Shown here piece by piece: positions 17,723-24,954 of a stretch of DNA of 64,000 nt. A program made the position numbers and the translations under genes. The first letter of the stretch is position 1. The number at the start of each line of letters is the position of its first letter. This DNA is from Microterricola gilva (GTDB lineage: Bacteria > Actinomycetota > Actinomycetes > Actinomycetales > Microbacteriaceae), in NCBI RefSeq assembly GCF_004217495.1, contig NZ_SHLC01000001.1, positions 248,001 through 312,000 of the forward strand, in the 5' to 3' direction. The notes beneath the pieces were generated by a model. It was given only the letters and a program-made list of their open reading frames with translations. It did no database searches and was not told where the DNA came from.

Positions 17723-17751
17723 CCCCTCCACCCCAACAAGCAAGGAACCCC

Positions 17752-18639
17752 ATGTCTCTGAACCATTCCTCTCTGGCACACTCCTCTCTGGCCCACTCCT
17801 CTCTGGCACAGACCATCCCGACCGTCACACTGAACAACGGCGTCACGATTCCGCAGCTCGGCTTCGGCGTCTTCCAGGTGCCGGACGCCGAGACCGAGGC
17901 CGCCGTGAGTGCCGCGCTCGAGGCGGGCTACCGCAGCATCGACACCGCGGCGATCTACGGCAACGAGCGGGGTGTCGGGCGGGCGCTCGCGGCATCCGGC
18001 ATTCCCCGCGAGGAGCTCTTCATCACGAGCAAACTGTGGAACAGCGATCAGGGTGCAGGCACAAGCGCCGCGGCAGAAGCCAGCCTCGACAAGCTCGGCC
18101 TCGATGCCCTCGACCTCTACCTGATCCACTGGCCGGCCCCGGCGAACGAGCGCTACCTGCAGAGCTGGACGGCGCTCGAGGAGCTCGCGGCCGCCGGGCG
18201 CACCCGGGCGATCGGCGTCTCGAACTTCCTGCCGGAGCACCTCGAGCGGGTGATCGCGCTCGGCGGAACCGTCCCGGCCGTCAACCAGATCGAGCTGCAC
18301 CCCGCACTGCGGCAGACGGAAACCGTCGCGTTCAACGCGGCGCACGGCATCGCCACCGAGGCGTGGAGCCCGCTCGCGCAGGGCGCGATGCTGAGCAACC
18401 CGGTGATCGCAGCGCTGGCCGAGGCGATCGGGCGCACGCCGGCCCAGGTGATTCTGAACTGGCACCTGCAGCAGGGCCGCATCGTCATCCCCAAGTCGGT
18501 GACGCCGACGCGGATCGCCGAGAACCTCGCCGCGTTCGACTTCGAGCTGGATGCCGCGGCGCTCGCCGCGATCGACGCACTCGAGCCGGCCGACGGCGCC
18601 GGCCGCGTCGGCCCGCACCCCGCCGAGTTCATCGGCTGA
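17752..18639 (+). CDS. Aldo/keto reductase
   Basis: NADPH-dependent oxidoreductase of 295 residues with the full catalytic tetrad: Asp64 (SIDTAAIYGNE), Tyr69, Lys94 (ITSKLW) and His126 (LIHWP). IPKSVTPTRIAEN binds the NADP phosphate. It is closest in form to 2,5-diketo-gluconate-reductase-like AKR5 enzymes; substrate unknown. Start ATG 17752 follows AAGGAA. The first 20 residues contain S-S-L-A-H three times, coded by a 15-bp tandem repeat, an extension outside the barrel. Co-directional with the MFS gene, 29 bp away, so probably co-transcribed and under the MarR protein. Confidence 0.92.
   Translation: MSLNHSSLAHSSLAHSSLAQTIPTVTLNNGVTIPQLGFGVFQVPDAETEAAVSAALEAGYRSIDTAAIYGNERGVGRALAASGIPREELFITSKLWNSDQGAGTSAAAEASLDKLGLDALDLYLIHWPAPANERYLQSWTALEELAAAGRTRAIGVSNFLPEHLERVIALGGTVPAVNQIELHPALRQTETVAFNAAHGIATEAWSPLAQGAMLSNPVIAALAEAIGRTPAQVILNWHLQQGRIVIPKSVTPTRIAENLAAFDFELDAAALAAIDALEPADGAGRVGPHPAEFIG
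17767..17811 (+). repeat. 15-bp in-frame tandem repeat at the AKR N-terminus
   Basis: TCCTCTCTGGCACAC-type unit, three copies (17767-17781, 17782-17796, 17797-17811), one or two base differences, coding S-S-L-A-H/Q. Likely a site of copy-number slippage. Confidence 0.75.
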
Positions 18640-18688
18640 GCGCCCCGCCCGCTCGCCCCGCAGCTCCCGCGCTCGCCGCGCGGCCGCG

Positions 18689-18747
18689 GCGAGAAGCCAC
18701 AGATGGCCCCTTCGTGCCAGACGAAGGGGCCATCTGTGGCAACTCGC
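18689..18747. repeat. Long hairpin, intergenic repeat family 1
   Basis: GCCACAGATGGCCCCTTCGT (18696-18715) pairs perfectly with 18721-18740 around loop GCCAG. The stem resumes as GCGAG/CTCGC past an A-A mismatch pair. A near-identical copy lies at 32704-32760. It sits between the convergent AKR and esterase genes and could act as a two-way terminator. Confidence 0.8.
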
Positions 18748-18772
18748 GGGGAGTGGGAGCTGCGGGGGCCGG

Positions 18773-19930
18773 CTAGCCGAGCTCGGTGTGCAGGAAGGCG
18801 GCGACGCGGGCGCGCATCGCCTCGTCCAGGATGCCGATGGAGTGGTCGTCGCCTGGCACGACGGCGTACTCGACGCCGATGCCGGCGGCATCCAGCACCC
18901 CCGCGAAATTCTGGGCCTGCGCCAGCGGGATGAACTCGCTCGCGGCATGCCCGATGAAGAAGGGCGGGTCGCTCCGGTCGACGAAGGTCGACGGCGAGGC
19001 GTCCTCGGCCTGCGGGCAGAGCGTCCACTCCTCGCAACCGAGGTAGCGCGTGATGATCGTCTGCAGCAGCTCGTTGCCGCCGTCGCGGAGCACCGCCTCC
19101 CGGCGCAGGTCCGTCGGCGCCGAGAGCTCGGCGACGGCGGCGACACGGCTGCCCTCGTCGAGCGGCCCTGTTCCACGCGTGCCGAGCAGCGCGGCCAGGT
19201 TGCCGCCGGCCGATCCGCCGAACGCACCGATCCGCGCCGGATCGATGCCGAAGCGCGAGGCGTTGGCCGGCGTGCGCATCCACTCGACGGCCAGCGCCAC
19301 GTCGTCGATCGCCGCCGGGAAGAGCGCCTCGGGAACGAGCCGGTAGTTCAGCGAGTAGGCAACGAAGCCCTCGCTGGCCAGCCACCGGCAGACGTTGCGC
19401 CAGTCGTCGTTGGCCTTGTCGCCGCGGGCCCAGCTCCCGCCGTGGATGGAGACGACCGCGGGCAGCCCCGCCTGTGCCGGGATGACGGCCGCGCCATCGG
19501 CGCTCGGCAGCGTCGCGGCCGGTTCTGGCAGCGGTGCGCCCGGCACGGCTGTGTCCGGCAGCGGTGCGTCCGGCAACGGCGCATCCGCCGTGATCGCATC
19601 GGCCTGCGCCGCCTCCGCCGCGGTCGTCTCCGTCGCGGTCTCTTCCGGGCGGCAGACATCCAGGGTCAGCAGGGTTCCGTCGTCGCGGGTGCCGTACGTC
19701 ACGTCTTCGGTCACCCGGATGCCGCTCGGCGCGGTGAAGGTGCGGATGCCGATGACCTCCGGCGTCGTGAGTTCCGAGACCGCGATGTCACCCGGATCGC
19801 CGAGCTCGCGCACGCCAATGTGGAAGCCGCTGAGCAGCAACGTCGTGACCACTCCGGCGCTGAGCGCGGCGAGCACGGTGAACACCCGAGTGCGGCGCGA
19901 ACGGCCGAGCACGGCAGGCTTCGAATTCAC
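18773..19930 (-). CDS. Membrane-anchored alpha/beta hydrolase (esterase/lipase)
   Basis: Hydrolase of 385 residues. An N-terminal signal anchor (about 15-37) follows basic residues; residues 95-150 are Ala/Pro/Asp-rich with A-P-L-P repeats; the catalytic domain begins near 155. HGGSW forms the oxyanion hole, GGSAGGN holds the Ser nucleophile, and the D-D-H near the C-terminus supplies the His, as in hormone-sensitive-lipase-type esterases. It should act outside the membrane. GTG 19930 is chosen for GGAG five to six bases upstream. The substrate is unknown. Convergent with the AKR gene across a long hairpin. Confidence 0.82.
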   Translation of the reverse strand: MNSKPAVLGRSRRTRVFTVLAALSAGVVTTLLLSGFHIGVRELGDPGDIAVSELTTPEVIGIRTFTAPSGIRVTEDVTYGTRDDGTLLTLDVCRPEETATETTAAEAAQADAITADAPLPDAPLPDTAVPGAPLPEPAATLPSADGAAVIPAQAGLPAVVSIHGGSWARGDKANDDWRNVCRWLASEGFVAYSLNYRLVPEALFPAAIDDVALAVEWMRTPANASRFGIDPARIGAFGGSAGGNLAALLGTRGTGPLDEGSRVAAVAELSAPTDLRREAVLRDGGNELLQTIITRYLGCEEWTLCPQAEDASPSTFVDRSDPPFFIGHAASEFIPLAQAQNFAGVLDAAGIGVEYAVVPGDDHSIGILDEAMRARVAAFLHTELG

Positions 19931-20025
19931 TTGTTCTCCGAGTTCGGGTCAGAGCGAGTGAACTGAGCGTAGGCCATGGCTGAAGCGCCGCACGAATCCC
20001 CGGTCGAATGGCCCAGCGAATCGCG

Positions 20026-20550
20026 TCACACAACGGCCGTTCGTGCAGGCATCACGGCATCGAGCGGCTTCGCCATGCAGACGCTGTACCGCTCGCCGAT
20101 GTACTGCCCGAACTGCGCGATCTCGGTGTAGCCGTGCCTGGCGTACAGGGCGAGGGCTGGTGCGTGCAGCGGCCCGGTCTCCAGCACGATCCGACGGATG
20201 CCGCTGGCACGCGCATCACTCTCGAGCCGTCGCAGCAGCGCGCCTGCGACGCCCTGCCCGCGCGCAAAATCGCTCACGAACATGCGCTTCAGCTCGGCGT
20301 CACCCGGACTGCTGCCGTTGGCCTGCGGGTCGAGCAGCACGAGCGCGGCGATGCCGAGGGGCGCACCGGAGCTGTCCCTGGCGACATAGACGTCGACGTT
20401 CGTCTTCTCGAGGTCCTCGACGTCGAGCAGGAAGTTGCTCTCCGGCGGGTAGCCGAGGCTGCGGGCGTATGCGCTGCTCTGCTCGAGCAGCGCGATCAAC
20501 TGCGGCTGGCGGGGCGCTTCTACGCCGATGATCGGTGCGGCTGGGCTCAT
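20026..20550 (-). CDS. GNAT-family N-acetyltransferase
   Basis: Acetyltransferase of 174 residues. The acetyl-CoA-binding motif A reads KRMFVSDFARGQGVAGALLRRLE (R-x-x-G-x-A type) and motif B Y-A-R-H-G-Y-T-E-I. The family transfers acetyl from acetyl-CoA to amines; the acceptor cannot be told from sequence. Start ATG 20550. It is divergent from the helicase gene and separated from the esterase gene by 95 bp on the same strand. Confidence 0.85.
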   Translation of the reverse strand: MSPAAPIIGVEAPRQPQLIALLEQSSAYARSLGYPPESNFLLDVEDLEKTNVDVYVARDSSGAPLGIAALVLLDPQANGSSPGDAELKRMFVSDFARGQGVAGALLRRLESDARASGIRRIVLETGPLHAPALALYARHGYTEIAQFGQYIGERYSVCMAKPLDAVMPARTAVV

Positions 20551-20881
20551 GCCGTGAGCCTAGGGCGCGCAGGTTTCGAGGCCGTTACGTGGAGCGAGCA
20601 CGGCCGGCCTCCGCGGCATCCGTCGATCGTGCCTCGCCTTTCATGGCGACTTCTCAGGCGGCGTACTGTAACGTAGACAAGTCGGCTCTAGGCACCGCAT
20701 GTGTAATGCGGATGGGTTTGTAAGTCTGGTGGGCCGGTTTCGCAACAATTCTGTTGGCGAAAAATCACAATGTATGTGAACGGCCCCGGTCAAGACTTCC
20801 CCGGGTTCTCAGTTGCGATGCGCTCATTCTGGCGCAGCGTCGTTCTGCCATGTACTCGAACACAACCCAGGAACATCTTCG
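20551..20881 (+). promoter_or_regulatory. 331-bp non-coding region with the putative long 5' leader of the helicase gene
   Basis: No gene is visible. The region is AT-richer than its surroundings and holds several small stems: CCGCAT/ATGCGG (20695-20711), TTTCGCAACA with TGTTGGCGAAA (about 20738-20762, one bulge) and TCACA/TGTGA (20766-20780). A weak promoter (TTCTCA-N17-TAGACA) ends near 20680, which would give a leader of roughly 190 nt. Long structured leaders are common on cold-induced RNA helicase genes; here that is inference. Confidence 0.45.
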
Positions 20882-23137
20882 ATGCCCAAGAACCACAATT
20901 CTTCCGGCCGCACGGCCAAGAACTACGACCCGTCCTACGCAAAGGGCGGCGCGAAGGGCGGCCCCAAGCAGGGTGCCCGCAGCCCGGGACACCGCGGCTA
21001 CCGCGCCGACGAGGCCGGCGCCGCCCCCAAGAAGAACCGCTGGAACGCCGACGAGCGTGCCGCTCGCGCGGCCGGCGGCTCCGAGCGCCCCGCCTACGGT
21101 GACCGCCCGCAGCGCAGCAACGACCGTCCCTCCTACGGTGACCGTCCGGCGCGCGGCAACGACCGCCCGTCCTACAGCAACGACCGCGGCGACCGCCCGG
21201 CCCGTGGCAACGACCGCCCCGCCTACGGCGACCGCGCGGCCGGTGGCCAGCGTGGCGAGCGTCCCTCCTACGGACAGCGCAGCGAGCGTCCCTCCTACGG
21301 CGACCGCCCGCAGCGTGGCAACGACCGTCCCTCCTACGGTGACCGTCCGGCCCGCGGCAACGACCGTCCGGCATACAACAACGACCGCTCCGAGCGTCCG
21401 GCTTACGGCCAGCGCAGCGAGCGTCCCTCCTACGGTGACCGCCCGCAGCGTGGCAACGACCGTCCGTCGTACAACAGCGACCGTGGCGAGCGTCCGGCCG
21501 ACGGCCAGCGCAGCGAGCGTCCCTCCTACGGTGACCGCCCGCAGCGTGGCAACGACCGTCCGTCGTACAACAGCGACCGTGGCGAGCGTCCGGCCTACGG
21601 CCAGCGCAGCGAGCGCCCCTCCTACGGCGACCGCCCCCAGCGCAGCGAGCGCCCCTCCTACGGCGACCGCCCCCAGCGCGGCGAGCGCCCGGCATACGGC
21701 GCAGGCAGCGAGCGCCCCGCGTACAACGCGGACCGCGCGCCGCGTCGCGACTTCGCCGACCGTGCAGACCGTCCGCGTCGCAACTTCGACGAGCGCCCGC
21801 CGCGCCGCGACAACTTCGACCGCCCAGGATTCCAGAAGTCCGAGCGCAGCGACTCGAGCTTCTACCCGTCCCGTGAGGGCAAGGGCCACTTCACCCCGCA
21901 GGACGACGTCGTGCTCGAGCGCCTCGAGGCCGAGGCGATTCAGGCCTCGGATGTCGTCGGCATGAGCTTCGGCGACCTGGGCCTCGGCGGCAACATCGTC
22001 GCAGCCCTCGCCGAGCTCGGCGCGGCGTCGCCGTTCCCGATCCAGGCCGCAACCATCCCCGACGTTCTCGCCGGCAAGGATGTCCTCGGCCGCGGCAAGA
22101 CCGGCTCGGGCAAGACCATCGCCTTCGGCGCTCCCCTCGTGGAGAAGCTGATGGAGAACGGCGGAGGCAAGAAGCGCGCGATGGGCCGCAAGCCCCGCGC
22201 CCTGATCCTCGCCCCGACCCGCGAGCTCGCACTGCAGATCGACCGCACCGTGCAGCCCATCGCCCGCTCCGTCGGCCTGTTCACCACGCAGATCTACGGC
22301 GGCGTCCCCCAGCACCGTCAGGTTGGTGCGTTGCAGCGCGGCGTCGACATCATCGTCGGCACGCCCGGCCGCATCGAAGACCTGATCGAGCAGGGTCGCC
22401 TCGACCTCAGCCAGGTCACCATCACGGTCCTCGACGAGGCCGACCACATGTGCGACCTCGGCTTCCTCGAGCCGGTGCAGCGCATCCTGCGCGAGACCGC
22501 CGACGACGGACAGAAGCTGCTCTTCTCCGCGACCCTCGACAAGGGTGTCGCCCAGCTGGTCAAGGAATTCCTGCCTGAGCCCTCCGTGCACGAGGTCGCC
22601 GGTGAAGACCAGGCCTCCTCGACGATCGACCACCGCGTGCTCGTCATCGAGCAGCGCGACAAGGGCCGCATCATCGAGCAGCTCGCCGACCGCAACGGCA
22701 AGACCCTGGTCTTCGCCCGCACCCGCGCCTTCGCCGAGCAGCTCGCCGACCAGCTCGACGACGCCGGCATCCCGGCCGTCTCGCTGCACGGTGACCTCAA
22801 CCAGGCCCGCCGCACGCGCAACCTGGCGCAGTTGACCTCTGGTCGCGTCAGCGTGCTCGTTGCCACGGATGTCGCAGCCCGCGGCATCCACGTCGACGAC
22901 ATCGACCTGGTGATCCAGGCCGACGCCCCCGACGAGTACAAGACGTACCTGCACCGCTCCGGCCGCACCGGTCGCGCCGGCAAGCAGGGCATCGTCGTGA
23001 CGCTCATCCCCAAGCAGCGTCAGCGCCGCATGGCCGAGCTGCTCGAGCGCGCCGAGATCGAGGCCGACTTCGTCGTCTCCTTCCCTGGCGACGAGCTCGT
23101 CTCCGAGATCGCCGGGCACACGCCGGTCAACGCCTAA
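20882..23137 (+). CDS. DEAD-box ATP-dependent RNA helicase with long repetitive N-terminus
   Basis: RNA helicase of 751 residues. Residues about 1-320 are disordered and rich in Arg, Gly, Tyr, Asp, Pro and Asn, with repeats of the type YGDRPQRGNDRPSY and RSERPSYGDR. The helicase core follows: Q-motif region PFPIQAATIPDVL, motif I GKTGSGKT (about 405), Ia PTRELALQI, TPGR, motif II DEAD (about 518), SAT, and motif VI HRSGRTGRAG. The core should remodel structured RNA or ribosomal precursors. Most bacterial homologues carry such Arg/Gly tails at the C-terminus; here the tail is N-terminal and unusually long, suited to RNA binding or condensate formation. Start ATG 20882 follows AGGAA. Confidence 0.93.
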   Translation: MPKNHNSSGRTAKNYDPSYAKGGAKGGPKQGARSPGHRGYRADEAGAAPKKNRWNADERAARAAGGSERPAYGDRPQRSNDRPSYGDRPARGNDRPSYSNDRGDRPARGNDRPAYGDRAAGGQRGERPSYGQRSERPSYGDRPQRGNDRPSYGDRPARGNDRPAYNNDRSERPAYGQRSERPSYGDRPQRGNDRPSYNSDRGERPADGQRSERPSYGDRPQRGNDRPSYNSDRGERPAYGQRSERPSYGDRPQRSERPSYGDRPQRGERPAYGAGSERPAYNADRAPRRDFADRADRPRRNFDERPPRRDNFDRPGFQKSERSDSSFYPSREGKGHFTPQDDVVLERLEAEAIQASDVVGMSFGDLGLGGNIVAALAELGAASPFPIQAATIPDVLAGKDVLGRGKTGSGKTIAFGAPLVEKLMENGGGKKRAMGRKPRALILAPTRELALQIDRTVQPIARSVGLFTTQIYGGVPQHRQVGALQRGVDIIVGTPGRIEDLIEQGRLDLSQVTITVLDEADHMCDLGFLEPVQRILRETADDGQKLLFSATLDKGVAQLVKEFLPEPSVHEVAGEDQASSTIDHRVLVIEQRDKGRIIEQLADRNGKTLVFARTRAFAEQLADQLDDAGIPAVSLHGDLNQARRTRNLAQLTSGRVSVLVATDVAARGIHVDDIDLVIQADAPDEYKTYLHRSGRTGRAGKQGIVVTLIPKQRQRRMAELLERAEIEADFVVSFPGDELVSEIAGHTPVNA
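21091..21730 (+). repeat. Coding tandem repeats in the helicase N-terminal region
   Basis: Units of about 42-66 bp coding Y-G-D-R-P-Q-R-G-N-D-R-P-S-Y and S-E-R-P-A-Y-G-Q-R variants are repeated roughly ten times with high DNA identity. A 96-bp block near 21421-21516 is almost copied at 21517-21612. Likely unstable in copy number. Confidence 0.8.
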
Positions 23138-23153
23138 CCACGCAGCGCCTCTG

Positions 23154-23187
23154 GGCCCGCTCGACCTTCCGGTCGGGCGGGCCTTCT
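23154..23187 (+). terminator. Intrinsic terminator of the helicase gene
   Basis: GGCCCGCTCGACC-TTCC-GGTCGGGCGGGCC gives a 13-bp stem with one G-U pair, followed by TTCT. It starts 17 bp after the helicase stop. Confidence 0.75.
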
Positions 23188-23278
23188 GCATGCCGCCCCG
23201 CGGATCTGGGCGGAACTCTCGCCCTGCGTCTGGCGCACCGCTATGCTCGCCGACAACCGCGCTGCGAAGGAGCCAACC

Positions 23279-23968
23279 GTGACCGAAGCGAACGAGCAAG
23301 CAGAACCCGCCGCCCCGCCCGCGTCCGCCGGTGTTTCGGCGCCCGCCCCGGACGGCGGGAAGCCGGCCGCGACGGTGACACGGGGCATGCTGCTCTGGGT
23401 CGGTGCCGGCGTCGTCCTGCTGGCCTTCGTCGCGTCGTTCCTCGGTGCCAGCATGGCCGGGGCGGCCGCCCCGGCGCCCACGCCAACGCCCGTTCCAACC
23501 GTCTACGTGACGCCGGGGCCGAGCGAGGAGCCGCTGGACCAGGCGGAGCTCGAAGCGATGATCGCCGAACTCATGCCGACCGGCTCGGTCGTGCGGGCCG
23601 GCGTCGGGGCGCCGTCGGTCGACGCCGGGCTGGACGGTGACCTCTACATCGACCTCGAGAGCGCCAACGTCTACCTCCGCCAGGACGGGGTGTGGGTGTC
23701 GGTTGGCAACATCAGGCAGAACGCCGCGGAGAACCTCACCGGCGAGCAGGGCGAGCAGGGCGAAACCGGAGCGACGGGGGCGCAGGGCGAACCGGGCAAG
23801 CCAGGGAAGCCAGGCGAACCCGGCGTCGCAGGCACGCAGGTCTCGCTCGGGACGGGGAGCCCGGACCCGGCGGCCGACTGCGGCGCGGACGGGGACATCT
23901 ACCTCGACACCAGCAACATGGCCTTCTACACCTGTGCGGCGGGGGTGTGGACTCCGCAGGAGCAGTGA
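23279..23968 (+). CDS. Single-pass membrane protein with collagen-like Gly-X-Y segment
   Basis: Protein of 229 residues, unrecognised as a whole. An acidic Pro/Ala cytoplasmic part is followed by a hydrophobic helix (about 38-62; MLLWVGAGVVLLAFVASFLG), a Pro/Thr stretch, a domain containing GDLYIDLESANVYLRQDGVWV, nine to ten collagen triplets (GEQGEQGETGATGAQGEPGK and so on, about 155-190), then a second copy of the small domain (GDIYLDTSNMAFYTCAAGVW). The two GD-x-Y-x-D modules flanking a collagen stretch resemble phage-tail and exosporium trimeric proteins. GTG 23279 is chosen for AAGGAG eight bases upstream. Probably a surface-exposed trimer; partner unknown. Confidence 0.7.
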   Translation: MTEANEQAEPAAPPASAGVSAPAPDGGKPAATVTRGMLLWVGAGVVLLAFVASFLGASMAGAAAPAPTPTPVPTVYVTPGPSEEPLDQAELEAMIAELMPTGSVVRAGVGAPSVDAGLDGDLYIDLESANVYLRQDGVWVSVGNIRQNAAENLTGEQGEQGETGATGAQGEPGKPGKPGEPGVAGTQVSLGTGSPDPAADCGADGDIYLDTSNMAFYTCAAGVWTPQEQ

Positions 23969-24229
23969 TCCGGCCCGTCAGCGCTCGCGGTGGGAGTGCC
24001 GGCGGCGCGCTGTCGGCGACCCGGTCGACGGGCCTGCGCGGTCGGGGAATTCCCGCGCGACCGGCAGTGTTATGTCAATAGTCGGGCATCTGAGTGCGTC
24101 CAGCGTAGTCTCAGCGCACATGCAGCGAGAATGCAGCGTGGAGTGATGTGCTCGGCACAACACAGAGTTCTCGACACCGGCCTCTCGACAGAGTTTCGAC
24201 GCAGAGGCCGCGGGAGCAGAGGGGGAGCG

Positions 24230-24682
24230 ATGAGCACCAACTACGTGGACATTGAAGACGCGGCCGGAGTGACGCGGCGATACCGCCACCACGCCAACGG
24301 GCGCGGCTTCGTCTCGGCCGAGGCGACCGTGCACCGCAGCGCATTCATCGCGCGCGGAAGCTACGTCGACCCGGGCGCCGAGGTGCACGCTGAGGCGCAG
24401 ATCGGCCCGGACAGTTGGATCGAGCCCGGCGCGATCGTCGGTGCGGGCGCGACGCTCGGCTCCCGTGCGCACCTGGCGCAGCGCGCCGTCGTCGGCGTCG
24501 GCTCACGCCTCGGCAACCGCGTCACGATCGGTGTCGCCGCCCGCGTCGGGGCCGGCGCTCGCCTCGGTGACGATGAGACCGTTCCGGCGGGAGCCGTCAT
24601 CCCCGGCCTGAGCCCGGCCGCGCCAGGGGCCCCCGGGGCCCCGAGCGGCGCTCGCGCCGAGCACCTCGGCCTGGCCGCGTAG
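24230..24682 (+). CDS. Left-handed beta-helix (hexapeptide-repeat) protein
   Basis: Protein of 150 residues made of hexapeptide turns such as A-x-V-H-x-S, G-A-x-V-x-x, GPDSWIEPGAIVGAGATLGSRA, repeated about eight times, forming a left-handed parallel beta-helix. Such helices occur in acyl/acetyltransferases, gamma-carbonic anhydrases and LpxA-like enzymes; no catalytic signature identifies which, and an LpxA-type lipid role is unlikely in an actinobacterium. A Gly-Ala-Pro tail (PGAPGAPSG) follows. Start ATG 24230 is preceded by GGGGGAG. It stands alone; the 261 bp before it hold no gene and presumably its promoter. Confidence 0.75.
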   Translation: MSTNYVDIEDAAGVTRRYRHHANGRGFVSAEATVHRSAFIARGSYVDPGAEVHAEAQIGPDSWIEPGAIVGAGATLGSRAHLAQRAVVGVGSRLGNRVTIGVAARVGAGARLGDDETVPAGAVIPGLSPAAPGAPGAPSGARAEHLGLAA

Positions 24683-24706
24683 CCACCCTCTCGTACCGAA
24701 CCGATT

Positions 24707-24770
24707 CGCGCCAGAAACCCGCGTTCCGCGCCAGAAACGTCTGCCGCGCAACGTGGGTTTCTGACGCGCG
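24707..24770. repeat. Intergenic repeat family 2, copy a
   Basis: CGCGCCAGAAACCCGCGTT (24707-24725) pairs with AACGTGGGTTTCTGACGCG (24750-24768) with two mismatches, and GCGCCAGAAAC is repeated inside. The whole 64 bp aligns at roughly 70 percent with the reverse complement of 33851-33912. It lies between convergent genes. Confidence 0.7.
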
Positions 24771-24801
24771 TCTCCGTCGGGCGTCGCGCTCGGGCCCGCG
24801 A

Positions 24802-24843
24802 AAAGTGTCGGGGCCCGGTGTATTCACCGGGCCGGCGCACTTT
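24802..24843. terminator. Two-tier stem-loop before the sbcC end
   Basis: GGCCCGGTG-TATT-CACCGGGCC forms a perfect 9-bp stem, extended past an internal loop by AAAGTG/CACTTT. Symmetric, so it could serve both converging transcripts. No U-tract. Confidence 0.55.
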
Positions 24844-24954
24844 GCCCGGGCCACGAACCGAGACGGATGCTGCCGAGCACCGTCGCCGCGCGCCCTCGAC
24901 CGCGCCCGCGGGCATGTGACGGTCACGCCGCGCGCCGCGTGTCGCGAGCCGCGA

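Noticed and set aside
20766-20780. CRP-type site (TCACA-N5-TGTGA)
   Set aside because: The half-sites are in the reverse order of a CRP site and the spacing is wrong.
21091-21730. CRISPR-like or mobile repeats
   Set aside because: The repeats keep the reading frame and encode a uniform peptide; they belong to the helicase.
20765-23299. 844-codon minus-strand frame opposite the helicase
   Set aside because: Its repeats mirror the coding repeats of the helicase, and all helicase motifs lie on the plus strand.
23969-24229. Small gene between the collagen-like and hexapeptide genes
   Set aside because: No frame with a ribosome site and normal codon use; treated as promoter region.
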